A DNA stretch of 64,000 nt, from assembly GCF_964340395.1 (NCBI RefSeq), contig NC_135552.1, positions 8,831,994 to 8,895,993 of the forward strand, in the 5' to 3' direction. Below are positions 26,649-38,561 of this stretch, piece by piece. This stretch comes from Glandiceps talaboti. Taxonomy: Eukaryota; Hemichordata; Enteropneusta; Spengelidae. Numbering within the stretch: the stretch's first letter is position 1; every line of letters begins with the position of its first letter. The position numbers were made by a program, and so were the translations under genes. The notes under the pieces are model-generated. The model was given only the letters and a program-made list of their open reading frames with translations. It had not been told where the DNA came from and did no database searches.

Positions 26649-26755
26649 GGGCTTTAATGTTTTGTTTTTTCAAACATCGTAAAATAAATCATTTGCAATC
26701 ACATCATTCACATGATGAACTTTGATAGTTGAAATCTGTATACCATGTACAAAGC
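26649..26755 (+). repeat. Direct repeat D, copy 1
   Basis: Pattern GGCTTTAATGTTTT, TTTTTCAAACATCGTAAAAT, ATGATGAACTTTGATAG, TGAAATCT, GTATACC. It recurs about 440 bases downstream. Confidence 0.8.
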
Positions 26756-27095
26756 CTGACTTATCTACCTAAGAAAGGGTCAACTAATACATCAAAGCAG
26801 TCTTTTAATGACTTATCTACCAGATAACACTGTATTTAATGTACACAGACTTGACATGCTTTTGTGTGATTACTTCAATTACAGAGGCCATGTTTACCCC
26901 ACATCTTGTCAATTCAAAATTAGAAATGAGATTAAACAGGAAATAGTCTCTTCCTGTAACACCACTCTTACTGATAAACTCTTGCCTTTCATTGTTTCAT
27001 TGAATGCAAATCAAATCCATTGACAACAAAAAAATCACATCAAGAATTAATATTTAACATATAACAAATACTACAAGAACTCACATAGGAATTAA

Positions 27096-27201
27096 GGGAC
27101 TTTAATGTTTTCTTTTTCAAACATCGTAAAATTAATAATTGTGGCAATTGAAAACAATTCCTATGATGAACTTTGATAGCTGAAATCTCAGTATACCCTG
27201 T
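27096..27201 (+). repeat. Direct repeat D, copy 2
   Basis: The same order of motifs as 26649-26755, with small indels in the middle. It is either a dispersed-element pair or a segmental duplication. Confidence 0.8.
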
Positions 27202-27306
27202 AGGCCATATATTTGTCTATGAAATATAATATCAATAATAAAAACTGTTACTTTAATTCTAATTTCATTATTTCATAACAAACATAAATTCTTTGACAAA
27301 AAACCA

Positions 27307-27307
<1 letters not shown>

Positions 27308-27337
<30 letters not shown>

Positions 27338-27358
27338 TACATACATACATACATACAT

Positions 27359-27395
<37 letters not shown>

Positions 27396-27410
27396 AACAC
27401 ACACATAGAT
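27308..27410 (+). repeat. (CATA)n/(CA)n microsatellite
   Basis: A compound tetranucleotide and dinucleotide run. Confidence 0.95.
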
Positions 27411-28977
27411 GGACAGATAAAACACGGAAAGACAAAGGAGACAAGGAAGGTCTAGAGTTAGAAAAGAAATGCATATGTCAAAGAGACAGTAATCCCATTC
27501 AGTGTGTATAATTTCATTGACATCATGCTTGACACACTAGCTTGCTTCGACTTCTCCTAATTTAATCCCCGGAGATCGCATAAAAAACATGTAAGATTAG
27601 ATCACTACTTATTGCGGCATTGCAATGTCGTCAGTTCTTAACAGATGTTACCATGGAAACTTTACAAGTGCTGTGTCTTTGATTTCACTTTTTTGATTGG
27701 TCAATCAACATGCTATCTACCGATCTGCCGGCACCAAATTAAGACGGTTTAGTGAAAGGACATAGAGTAGAATGATACTACAGTTAGAAATGTCACAAGA
27801 AACTTTGTCTTCCTTAGTGTCAATTTAATTCAAAGTCTCACAAATTAGAGACTTTCTTTAAGCTAAAATGTTATACTGTGTAAGTGTTGATTATAATTGC
27901 ATGTAAATCTTCATTATAATTTCTTATGATTGCTTTGTAAGCTCAGTCAAAAGTGATAATTTCACTGCCTTGAACATGGAGTTTGGGGAATCAAACACCA
28001 CGACACAAAAGCCTGTATGACTCAACACAGAAAATTCTACTTTCCCTAGTGATCGCATTGCCTAGGTTACGGTTGTCAAGGTAGAGTTGATTGTTCTGGT
28101 AAAATGTCACATTCATGAGATTTAAACCACTAAATTGCTCAATATTTCCATCTTAGAGAGGAAAATATGCAAATAGAAAAAAAATCGGCAGATATTATAC
28201 GTCCAATTACAATGTGCAATGAACTAGGGGTTACATGATTGTAAAGAATATTTACGTATAATGTATATAAACTAAATAGATAGTTCCTACCATACTGTAA
28301 TTCAATATAGCTTTGCAAGTCATCATCAAGTGCCAGAAAAAAAGAAAAATGAGTCATAATTCCCCATGAAATCCTACACCTATCAAAAGGGCAAGTGGTT
28401 TCATATACAATATTCCTTTAGTATGTTCATTGATAAACTTGAAATATATAGACCAATACAAGAAGATGCAGTGGTTTGTTTTTATACTCGACATTCTATT
28501 CAATATTTGAGCTGCAAGTTAAGATCATAATGTTTTTGCAAGAGTTTGGGAATGCTGGTGATTAAGGTATAATAGTTTCTCAAACACTTGGTGGGAAAAT
28601 ATAAGTCAATAGACTATGGAACTCACTTATCATTGTCATCAAACTTAAAGTTTGCTATTTGTTTTTTTTTGTTTTTTTAGTTTTATCATAAATTCTAAGG
28701 TAGGCTGGAGTAAATTATGGCTTCAGTTTCTCAAACGAGTAGTCAATTAAGGCACTATTCAAATTAAAAAAGATTTTTTTTTGTAGCAAAGCACTGTGAG
28801 CATGGAAGACATTCATTGTCAAAAGTTTATAAATATGCAAATCAAGCTACTTTATATGCATGTATTTGCATCAATCATACCCCTGGCTACCTGACAGCAA
28901 AGTTGTACCAAATTCAATTCAAATCAATTGAGCAGATATGTACCATTGAGCAGATATATACAACTACACACAGTAAC

Positions 28978-29016
<39 letters not shown>

Positions 29017-29046
29017 GCCTTAAAATGTCCCCCCCCCCCCCCCCCA
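28978..29046 (+). repeat. (CAGA)n followed by poly-C
   Basis: About ten CAGA units, then a run of 17 C. Confidence 0.95.
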
Positions 29047-29230
29047 CACGAACTACAATGTACTAACTGTGTCAATAAAGCTTCCTACAATCCCACAATG
29101 TCAAGTATATTCACTCATATGGTTTACTTGGCCAAAAGGTAGCCACAACTGTAGGTGGAAAAATCCAAGGTTCCTTTTTATTTTTTATACGAACCTACTT
29201 TGTTCATATTTGTAGGTTGGGGCAAGATAC

Positions 29231-29273
29231 CTGACTTGACTTGCTATGTCTAAGGCACAAGTCAAAATGAAGC
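29231..29273 (-). CDS. Candidate small exon of the IA-2-like gene
   Basis: A 43-nt interval bounded by a good acceptor (ggctatctctcatttcag) and donor (CAG|gtatct). One of its two open frames (two bases, 13 codons FILTCALDIASQV, two bases) links in phase both to the exon at 38082-38145 upstream and to 24412-24491 downstream. Against it: the joined protein would be about 17 residues shorter than IA-2 between the first strand and the conserved V-x-F of strand 2, and the residues do not align convincingly. Another exon may be missing, or this may be a chance splice pair. It is incompatible in phase with the candidate at 35063-35122. Confidence 0.3.
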
Positions 29274-29899
29274 CTGAAATGAGAGATAGCCTAAGGGTAT
29301 GTAAGCATGATTGTTAAATGATGATACATCAGAATCCCTAATGGCAAAGCTTACACAAACTCATTGTGAACTGACAACACAAAGCCACCGCTGTAGCTTT
29401 TCACCATGTGATTCAAGATTTAACATTTTCAGAATAAGTTTGGAAGTCATTCTCCGCTGCATCAAAATGTTTTTTGAGGATAACTGAAGTTCACATTGAC
29501 GTCATCAAAACGGTAATATTTTAGGGGTAGACGCATGATTGAGTATGGTTTCTTTGGCTGAAATCCATACATGCATCTATTAGAATCACTGATTCAGAAC
29601 TGAATCAATGACTGTTTGTAAGATGGGCAAAGAGTTTGGGGCATGACTTAACAAAAAGACAAATTACTCCCAAGAGCACACAAACTTGGAAATGTCATAA
29701 ATGAAGGCCATACATGTATGCTTCAAATGAACTGCTTGTAGTGTGTTTGGGGTGGACTGATTATAACATATTTGTACTTTGGGTAGTTTTTTTGCAGTTT
29801 TTGATTTTTTTGAGGGAATTAGTATAAGACATGGTTGGTGTGTTTGAACAAATCAAACCATCTTTACTATTCTCTGTTCAAGATTTGGGATTGTTTGGG

Positions 29900-30170
29900 A
29901 TGGAAGTGAGGGATGGAATAAGATATATGTGACATTTTCTTGTTTGCTGGGGAGGGAGAAGGAGATCATGGAGTTAGATACCTGTGTTGTTGTTGAAGGG
30001 AGGGAATGAGATACCTGTGATAGGTTTTGTTAGGGGAGTGAGATACCTGTGTCATTCTTTGTTGGGTTCAATGGTCGGGAAGGGGATTGTGGAGTGTGGC
30101 ACTCATGATCACATATTTTGTTGAGGGAATGGGAGTGAGATACCTGTGTTGTATTTTCAGGGAGTGACAA
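29900..30170 (+). repeat. Degenerate G-rich minisatellite
   Basis: Four or more units of the pattern GGGAGTGAGATACCTGTGTT with variable spacers of about 40-60 bases. Confidence 0.7.
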
Positions 30171-30268
30171 ATTGGTTTTGATACTTGCAGGTGGTTTAAA
30201 GGCATACTAGCTGTAACTGCACGGCTATTTTTCTCTATTTTTGTTCTTGTTTTCAATATAATTTTACT

Positions 30269-30296
30269 ATTGTACATGCTGTTCAGCATGTACAAT
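30269..30296. repeat. Perfect 13-bp palindrome
   Basis: ATTGTACATGCTG, then TT, then CAGCATGTACAAT. Confidence 0.9.
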
Positions 30297-33200
30297 GACC
30301 TCATCTTCAAAGCCAAACAACCTTCAATACATTATTTTATAAAATGATTATTAAAGAGTTTTAACAACGTTGCTTTTATAATTAAAAAAAAAAATGTACA
30401 CATTCACTTCAATTTTTGACAATTGTCAAGAGAATCTTCTGACAGTGTAGCAATGAAATGCAAACAAAAAATTATGACTCGTAATTCTAGAGCAAATCTG
30501 CAATTCTGTTTATACTATGAGTTCAGGTAAAACTTGTCTCTTTGTGAGTTACACATAATCAGTAACTGAAACAATTGGCCCATTTTCTGTGCACATGAAG
30601 ACAGTAAACGTTACCACATATTTGGAAATTTCTTCTAAAATATCGTCATCTATCTAGCATATATATGTAATGTATAGTAACATTCTATCTCGCATTATCA
30701 TTGAAACCTAAGGAAAGTGTTTTTTTTTAAATGTCAGTTCATTTTAAACTGCTTCACTTCATACATGTGTGATGTTACACACCATTTGTGCATCAAATAT
30801 TAATACTCATATTCTCTCTATAACTACTCTAGTTTTAAAAAAAACCTCAGAACTTGGAATTTTCATCTGCAATCTTCATCTTTGCTTGCAGCCATGACAA
30901 CAATGGCACAGTATGTATTCACTAGCAAAACATAGTGGCGAAGTTTCTTGGATTTTCTTGAAAAAAAAAATTTAAGACTGTCCATGAAGATTTTGAAAAG
31001 AGAAGTGACGCATGTTTTAAAAAAAAAAAAAATCTGACTGAAGTCTGTATATTTGTTGGAGAATCATCTTAATGATTAGAGTGATACAATGACAACACAT
31101 ATCAAATAACACAAAGTATTCAAACACGTATAACTGAAGGTATCCAGAAGGCATACAATACTTAACAGAACTATCACAGTTGTAGGAAATGGATACTTCA
31201 TACCTTGTCAGTGAAAACCAAACACAATCTATCTAAAATGTACTTTTAGGGACTAGGCAACACAGTATTAAAGGCCAGTCACTCATAAAGAATTTCCTCA
31301 TCCAAGTTTTTAATCAGGGAAAATTGTGTGAAACGTTTTGCATTATTTTGTCTTTATCATTTCTGAATTTGAAAGGTTTCTGGTTCCAGGCATAATATAC
31401 CCCTCCTGTATTATAGGTCTATTCACATTCTCTTTTTTCTTTCTTTCTGAGAAGATACACATATGTGTCTATTGGAAATGAGTTCACCAACAAATCACTT
31501 CTAAAAAAGTTTTTGAGAAAAATTCTAAAACTACACTTTCTATTGAATTGAAGAGACTACATGTACCTGTCACAGTTCTTTTCTTTCAACAGATAACGCA
31601 TACTTTGGCAGACGTTATTTAAATAGGCATACATTTTTGTCTTTGAACGAAAAAATTGAATGAGAAATGCATGCTAATGTTAGAACAGATGAGATTCATG
31701 TATCAATCACAGAGCATTGGCACATTTTAGGATTTATCAACAAAACTGGTCACTTTGGAAACCTGAATCTTATTCACAGAATGAACTATTTAGAACGGTA
31801 CTATACACATGGTTTCTCTCTTTGGTCTCAAATAATGTTAGTGTGGATGAACAGAACTAAAGTTTGTTTTTTAATCCTCTTTATCCTTCACCATCCATTT
31901 TTTTTTAATCCGAATAAATGTTTAAACCATGAATATATAAAACAAAATCAAAAGAAAATCGAGGAAAATTTTTCTATCAGCAAAGGGTGACACCTTTCCC
32001 TAAATCCTACCAACCCTACGGCTACACTATGAATTTATAACCACTCTGGCTTGTTGCCTAGTAACAGCCTTGAAATGTATTAAAATGCCACTGGCATATG
32101 TTGCATGGAAGGATAAGACAAGGAACTAAGACTAGCTGTAACCATGGAAACAGGAAAGTTCTCACTTGGAGAGCGTAATCTGGATTTGATGGTTGGAGGA
32201 TTCTCTTTGCCTTACACAGGATGTAAATGCAAAGGTTAGATGATGATCGCAGTCAAACTCTATTTCTCACCCATCAAATCATTCTTATATATTGGAAAAT
32301 GCACATATATCTGCATCATTCAATGAAAAACAAATTTTTGCTACTTGATACCCAGAAAGAACACTTTCTATGATAATTTTCTAATTTTTTTTAATACTAA
32401 AAATCTGGCAATCGCTATCAGGATAGCTAAATAGGTCCCTGTACGTGACTACAATTATGAAAGCAAAAACTGAATATCATCATCATCTACATATCAATGC
32501 ATGCAGTTTTCATATGAACTTTTTCATATTCTTTCATTTCCACTTCACTAGGAGTTTATTTCTCCTTTGCTGCGCAACAGTACCAAGATTTATGAAAAAT
32601 GATTTGGTCGTGCTTTAATCAATTAGCTGCAACCACAGGAAGCAGGTTTGATTAAGAAGAAAAATGTGTTATCACCATAGTAACACCCCGAAACATCTGT
32701 CGCATCTCCTTTCAAAAAATTGTTGTCATTACCTGAAGCAGTGAAGTAGTTTTCAAAGCTGATATATAAAACATTTTATGGCTTATACTCTAGCTGTGAA
32801 GTATACAAAATTCTCATTAGGGCCTAGATCTCAACAATAATTACCTCTGCTATTGCTTTTAAACTACATGCCTAGTATATCAAATCTTCTCTGATATCAA
32901 CTATAGAGGGAGCCTTCGCACCATCACATCTTATTCTTTACTCCCTGTTCTTCCTTCTTGTGACTTTCTTTTGAAGGGAGCCCCCTACAGCTCAATCTGT
33001 AATTCCTTCTAAAAACTTCCTTTGGAAAACTCATAAAAGATTCACATATGTTTGACACTCACTGTTTCATTGCAGAGCTTTTTTTGTAATATGTAGTTTG
33101 GTTTTTATATGCATTCAATTCTGGATTTTTGAAGTTGGTCTTTCCAGTTCAACTTTGGAGGCAAAAACTACAAGGTAAAAGTTGTTGGAATGTAAACAAG

Positions 33201-35062
33201 TTTGTTTAAATCTTGTAAATTCTGAGCATAGAAAATTCCACTTATAAGTCTTAGCGTACTTCATGACTTGAAAACCCATTAATTTAGTTTTTTCAAATAT
33301 CAAACTTTCCACCTTTCAGAGACGTAGACTCCCTACCGACATCTACCACTGACTTAAAAAAAAAAATCTGTCTCAGCACTTTCGTCAAAAGATTTGCGCA
33401 GGAGGATACCAACATATGATGTTGAAAATGTAAAATTAGTATATGCAAGTACATGGCAAAAACAGCATGGCAGCCCAGTCATCACTTCATTTGAATTCAA
33501 CACACTGTATGAGTACTGATGATTGACAACAGAATATTAGGTATCGTAGAGATGAATATAAAAGTGCAACGTTGCCTTCAAGCACAGAAGTATCCTTTCA
33601 AACACTGTCATTGCAAATTAGGTTACCCCAGTACAAATCCATACAAGTTTCCCATGACAGTTCCAACCAAAATATAGTACAAACTTATATATGCAAACTT
33701 TTAGAAATTGTACTGTACTAGGGTTCTTTAGCAAGAAACACTGTCATATTAGCTCAGAGACGAGCAGAATATATTCTTCATGGTTCCAATAATTAATAGG
33801 ACAGTAAAATATAGTTACTTTGGAACAGTATATTAAAATTTGAAATGAATACCACAAATGTGACAATTAACTCATTGTGTGATCAAAGTCCATAGTAGAC
33901 AGATTGTAACGTCGCATTCATGTCCAACTTACCATTCTAAAATAACTATATTTTGCTCTCCAACATTCAAAAAACACTTTATATAGCTGGGAGTTGCTAC
34001 GACCCATCATTTCCCTTCTAATAACAGACTCACAAGACTGTTGAATTTGATATCCTGCTAGACAAACATTTACATTCCTATCTACTCTTCAAAACAAACT
34101 TATTAGTCATTCTCTGAATGACGTTAACAGTCTGCAAAATCTGACAAGTCATACAAGTGTGACAGTCTTACCTCAATTAATTGCCTACATGTTTGCGTAT
34201 AGCTTTAGACATGTCTATTAGATGTCACTCTAGAACTATTTAATGGTCCTATAATGTCACCAGTGTTTGACATCCATATGACAAAGACATTCACTAATGA
34301 CCCAACAACAGTTTTTCTCTAAGTCGTGTAACTTGCTCACTCTGCATGGTAACAGGTTTATTGAAGTAGCAAGTTGTATACTTGACAAGAATCTTTACTT
34401 TTCTATAACTGTCAGGAAATGAACTGTTTTATTGTGTGTGAGAACTCTCAGATGGAGGATTTTTCATACTACATGTCAAAGAAAATGGGTACTTGGAAAC
34501 TCTTCCCTACATACAGAAGTGTTCTTTACAAATAAAAGAATTGTATGTTATGTACTCTTTTCCTTCTAAATTATCAAAGGTAGCTTAGAATTGGAATATT
34601 TCAAAATAGTAGGAATAGACACATGAATGGCATTCAAATTTACTTATTAATGTCAAATAAACAACAAAACAAATAAACTGAACTATTGTTCAACATCTAC
34701 ATGTGTATATTCAGCACCCTAAGTGTGATCTTGATACTTTTGAACTTTTGGGTGAAATGAAGTTCGGGTCCACATATTATATCACTATGGTGTTGATACC
34801 AGAATACAGATTGCTAAAAACTCCTATTATATTACAAATCTGACTGGAAAATTAAAATAGGATGAAGGAGAATCGCATCTTTAACTGAAAATTTTGAAAA
34901 AGGGTATTTGAAATCAGTGAACAAATGATATCATTCATTTGATACTGTTCAGAGTTTCACTGGAAATTTAGCAAAAGAAATTTACCTTGAGGTGAATGCT
35001 GGAACAGTTTTGACATTTTGCCTACATTACTATCCTTGGCAATCACCTTGATCATTATTCAC

Positions 35063-35122
35063 TGGTCTAGAAGTCTCAAAATGATAATGGCATCTTTTAT
35101 TTCATCAGCACTAAATGTCACA
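35063..35122 (-). CDS. Candidate exon: possible helix 1 of the SEA-like ectodomain
   Basis: A 60-nt interval with a strong acceptor (tttgattttctccag) and a weaker donor (CCA|gtgaat). The open frame (one base, 19 codons, two bases) reads VTFSADEIKDAIIILRLLD. This is amphipathic and resembles the IA-2 segment IVTDQKPLSLAAGVKLLEIL that forms the first strand end and helix 1. The outgoing phase (two bases) fits the exon at 24412-24491, but about ten residues of the family pattern would still be missing. The incoming phase needs two leftover bases, which the exon at 38082-38145 does not give. If the gtgaat donor is not used, the frame meets TGA at once. Confidence 0.3.
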
Positions 35123-35453
35123 CTGGAGAAAATCAAATTAAGGGAACTTGTTTCTTTCTTTCCTTTAATAAGTTTGGAAAACTGCTGAAGGACACTTGGC
35201 AAGTAATCACATTTCCACATGTTAAATCAGTAAGAGAAAATAGATTCAATAGAATTTAATCAATTCTAGGTAGGTCTCAAGACACTGAATCCTGAGTGGA
35301 CATCTTCACAACTTATAAATGGTTCTAGTTAAGGTATAAAACTGTTTGTTTTTCTAATGTTGCAGCTTTTTTGGCACCAACTGAAATACATGTCTGTCTA
35401 CTACTAGATTTTACTTTGAGTGTTTGCTGTCAGCCTTGTATATTTGCTGTAAA

Positions 35454-35693
35454 TTGTCTAAATTCAACTTATTTCAAGTCAAACATTGATGTATAAGTTG
35501 ATAAGTTCTATCTAGTATAACCCCATTTCAATCTTACACGTCATGTGCATGCAACATTCAAGTGCCTACTAGAAAACTAAGTCAATTATCTAAACTCAAC
35601 TTTGATGAATATTAGTTCATAAGTTTTGTCTTACAGTATTACCCCCATTTGTATCTTACACATACATGCAGCATTCCAATGCCTACTAAAAAA
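35454..35693 (+). repeat. Diverged tandem duplication, about 115-bp unit
   Basis: Two copies of TGTCTAAATTCAACTT, then TAAGTTNTATC, GTATAACCCCATTT, ATCTTACACNTCATGTGCAT and GTGCCTACTA. A long open frame on the minus strand overlapping the second copy is therefore not trusted. Confidence 0.75.
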
Positions 35694-36924
35694 ACCTCAC
35701 AATCACATTCGACCAATTCCAGATTAAAGTCTTGGTGATGTACCTCATCCAATTTCAATAAACCTAATAGCACAGCTGCTGTAACCTTTTCCACCTCATA
35801 TATTATTTTTTCTGGTATTGCACATTAAACCTTGGCATTTTTCAGAATGGCATTTTGATTCTTCCGACTTATTCTTCCAAAATACGAATGAGCAAAATGA
35901 CTTTGGGTAAGCCATCAACATCAAATTACCATTCAAGCAGCTATGGTATTTTGTAGTTTATTTTAATCAGGGTCTTAGAAGTAAGTCTTCAAAACTAACT
36001 GTACCCATGTGTTAGTAAGATTGGGCCTTTTTAGTCCATGATTGTATGGATTAAATCCTTCGCTCATGTGCAAGAGTTTCTGTCTCAAGATGAGAAATGA
36101 TGTGGCGATTTGTCTCAATATATTGTTAGTAGTTTTATTGGCCTTAAAGCAGCTGTGTCTGTTAGTTTTGTAAAGCTCAGCTTTGAGAGGTGCTAGACCA
36201 TCTGAAATTTGTGTCATTAATGATGTCCAATAAGATAACTGTCATGTATTTTATAATGGATGTAATCACTGGGTATACAACACATGAGAGCTGTATTGAG
36301 TACATCGTCTGTTTTCTTTCAATGGCAATGCAGTTAATATTGAATTAAATCTACTGGAACATATGCTACGGTGATCAATTTTTACTGCAGCATTAAATCC
36401 TCTATTGAAATGAATTCCAGTGAAATCCAATTAGTTACGAAGCAATGTTGTAATATAAAGCAATACAGTTTACATGTACATGTAGAGAGTGAAACTTCTG
36501 CCACTAGCACCCAAACATGTACTGCATTGCTGGTATATACCATGCCTCAAACCAACATTCAACATTAAAAATGAAAACAAGAGAAGATACATTGCAACAT
36601 TTCTAGATAAGCTGTTGCTCGAAAATGCTGATAGATTTAAGTGAAACATGTCAGTCTTATGCTACATGTCTATAGCAGGGCTGGTATTGATATTTTGATG
36701 ATGAAAGAAGTATAGAGGGGGTGGGTAATCAATAAGAAGACAATTAGATTTCTCATCACATCTGCTCTTTAACTCAATCTTTGATTTCCAGAAGTAAAAA
36801 AACCCAAGAGATGTTGAATCATGCCATCTACAAATTATGTTACTGTCCTACTTATTTCCACTAAGTCTGCAAATATAAGAAATTTGATTCAACCAATGTA
36901 TAGTATGGTTAATTAGAATGTAGA

Positions 36925-36926
36925 CT

Positions 36927-36959
<33 letters not shown>
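36925..36959 (+). repeat. (ATCA)n microsatellite
   Basis: About eight ATCA units. Confidence 0.95.
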
Positions 36960-36960
<1 letters not shown>

Positions 36961-37096
36961 CTAATCATGGAAATTTTGATTGCACCAGAATCCAAAACCA
37001 CAGTTCTGTCCAATGGCACCAAAAAGGTAAACACAAACCAAATGCTTGTTTGAACAAACGTATCTTAATAATTTATCACCGAATGACCCATCCTGT

Positions 37097-37550
37097 CAAA
37101 CTGTTCAATTGTCATGTGACCCATCCTGTCCAACAGTTCGTCATGTGACCCATCCTATCCAACAGTTCAATTGTTATGTGACCCATCCTGTCAAACAGTT
37201 CAATTGCCATGTGACCAATCCTGTCAAACAGTTCAATTGTTATGTGACCAATCCTGTCAAACAGTTCAATTGCCATGTGACCAATCCTGTCAAATAGTTC
37301 ATTTGCCATGTGACCCATCCTGTCCAAACAGTTCAATTGTCACGTGACCATCTTGTCCAAACAGTTCAATTGTCATGTGACCCATCCTGTCCAAAAAAAT
37401 TTATCATGTGACTCATCTTGTCCAAACACCTCAATTGTCATTCGACCTATCCTGTCCAAACATTTCAATTGTCATCAGACCCATCTTGTCCAAACAGTTT
37501 TGTTATTTTGTGGCTCATCTTGTCCAAACTGTACTGTTGTCATTTGACCC
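37097..37550 (+). repeat. 33-bp minisatellite with an E-box core
   Basis: Unit TTCAATTGTCATGTGACCCA then TCCTGTCAAACAG, about 13 copies, with 34-35 bp variants to the right. The 33-bp period keeps a frame open on both strands (QFNCHVTNPVK repeats). Each of the first ten units carries CATGTGACC or CACGTGACC. Confidence 0.9.
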
Positions 37551-38081
37551 GAGTATATTTGATGTTATCACAAGATTAATTTTGTAGTTTATTCTTCCCT
37601 ATTCCTGAGACACCAGACTTACTCACTCACTACTCCTTACATCTCTTAGCTCACTGTATCACTAGTTCTCCAGGCTCAAGACACAAGGTTGACTATCATA
37701 TCAAACACAATGTGATAATGCTGTCATCATTATATATTTCCATAGCCATCAGTTTTACGACCAATAATATAGGTTGATAAACACACATAAGTCATCTATT
37801 TTATGATCCTAATACTGATACCATCTCTAATAACTAAGTGTACTTAATCTTGAAGGTTTTCAACAAAGTCAATAAAACTAAAAGTAATGTCAATGTCACC
37901 AATAAAAGTGCATGGACCTTTTTGATTGTAATAAACTTTAAGACTTTTTGAGTATTCCATAATGCTTGCACGTAAAAGGTATTACTGGATGAATCCTTAG
38001 ACTCATAGTATTATCTAAGACTTATAGCTTCTTAAACCTTTAAGATATTTCCCCAGTGAAAGTCATAGATAAGACATCTAC

Positions 38082-38145
38082 CTGATAAATCAATGTCATA
38101 CATCTGTCTTTCACGGTTCAAGTTGACTACGAACTCTTCTATCTC
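38082..38145 (-). CDS. PTPRN-like: IA-2-like exon: helical segment before the mature ectodomain
   Basis: This is a 64-nt exon. The acceptor ends ttaattattcccag and the donor is CAG|gtagat. It is open for 21 codons plus one base, starting in phase 0. The product begins EIEEFVVNLNRERQ and ends MYDIDLS; it is acidic and helical with few AT-drift codons. Joined in phase to the exon at 57695-57751 it gives HSPQEIEEFVVNL. This has the same shape as the human IA-2 stretch LTPEQLSTLLTLLQLL ahead of the mature ectodomain: a helix start of (S/T)-P followed by an amphipathic helix. The homology is looser than for the two ectodomain exons, so placement relies mainly on splice quality, phase and order. 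Confidence 0.7.
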
Positions 38146-38527
38146 CTGGGAATAATTAAGTTGGTGTGTGCTATGGAACAACTTAGTCTTTTGAATCATT
38201 TTTCCTATTGTTAGAGCGACCTTCCTTAATTCTATGTTTCCCATGATCTAACCGACCATATATTTCTTCAATCTGGTAAAAAAAATTAAAAAGAAATCAA
38301 TGCCTTCTCTACAGAGGATTAGAAAAAACCACAATGTTACTGATTGACAGATGGCAACCCCCAGTGTGTGTCTGAACAAAAATTATCACCTTTTAATCAA
38401 ATGGTTTAACGTTTCCTTGTGACTTAATTTGTCATTTCTAAGTCATTCTGACTGCTAAAGTATGATTGTAAAATAAAAGTATAACCAACATGTAATTGTG
38501 CACTTACTTAAATTTGTAAAAATTTTA

Positions 38528-38561
38528 ACTGACTGACTGACTGACTGACTGACTGACTGAC
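38528..38561 (+). repeat. (TGAC)n microsatellite
   Basis: About eight TGAC units. Confidence 0.95.

Larger units (their letters stand above)
24492..38081 (-). other. Intron region, 13.6 kb, probably interrupted by one or more unresolved small exons
   Basis: In IA-2 some 25-35 residues (first strand, helix 1, start of strand 2) lie between the products of the flanking exons, so one or more exons should be here. Candidates are 29231-29273, 35063-35122, and weaker splice-bounded open segments at 30615-30653 (IDDDILEEISKYV, helix-like), 32733-32758 and 33933-33955. No single set of these fits all phases. The rest is repeats and AT-rich sequence. Confidence 0.6.

Noticed and set aside
28270-28370. 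Minus-strand frame with ALDDDLQSYIELQYG ending at a donor
   Set aside because: No usable acceptor in frame and the wrong outgoing phase for the 24412 exon.
37046-37336. Overlapping ORFs on both strands
   Set aside because: They arise from the 33-bp minisatellite; repeated QFNCHVTNPVK has no independent support.
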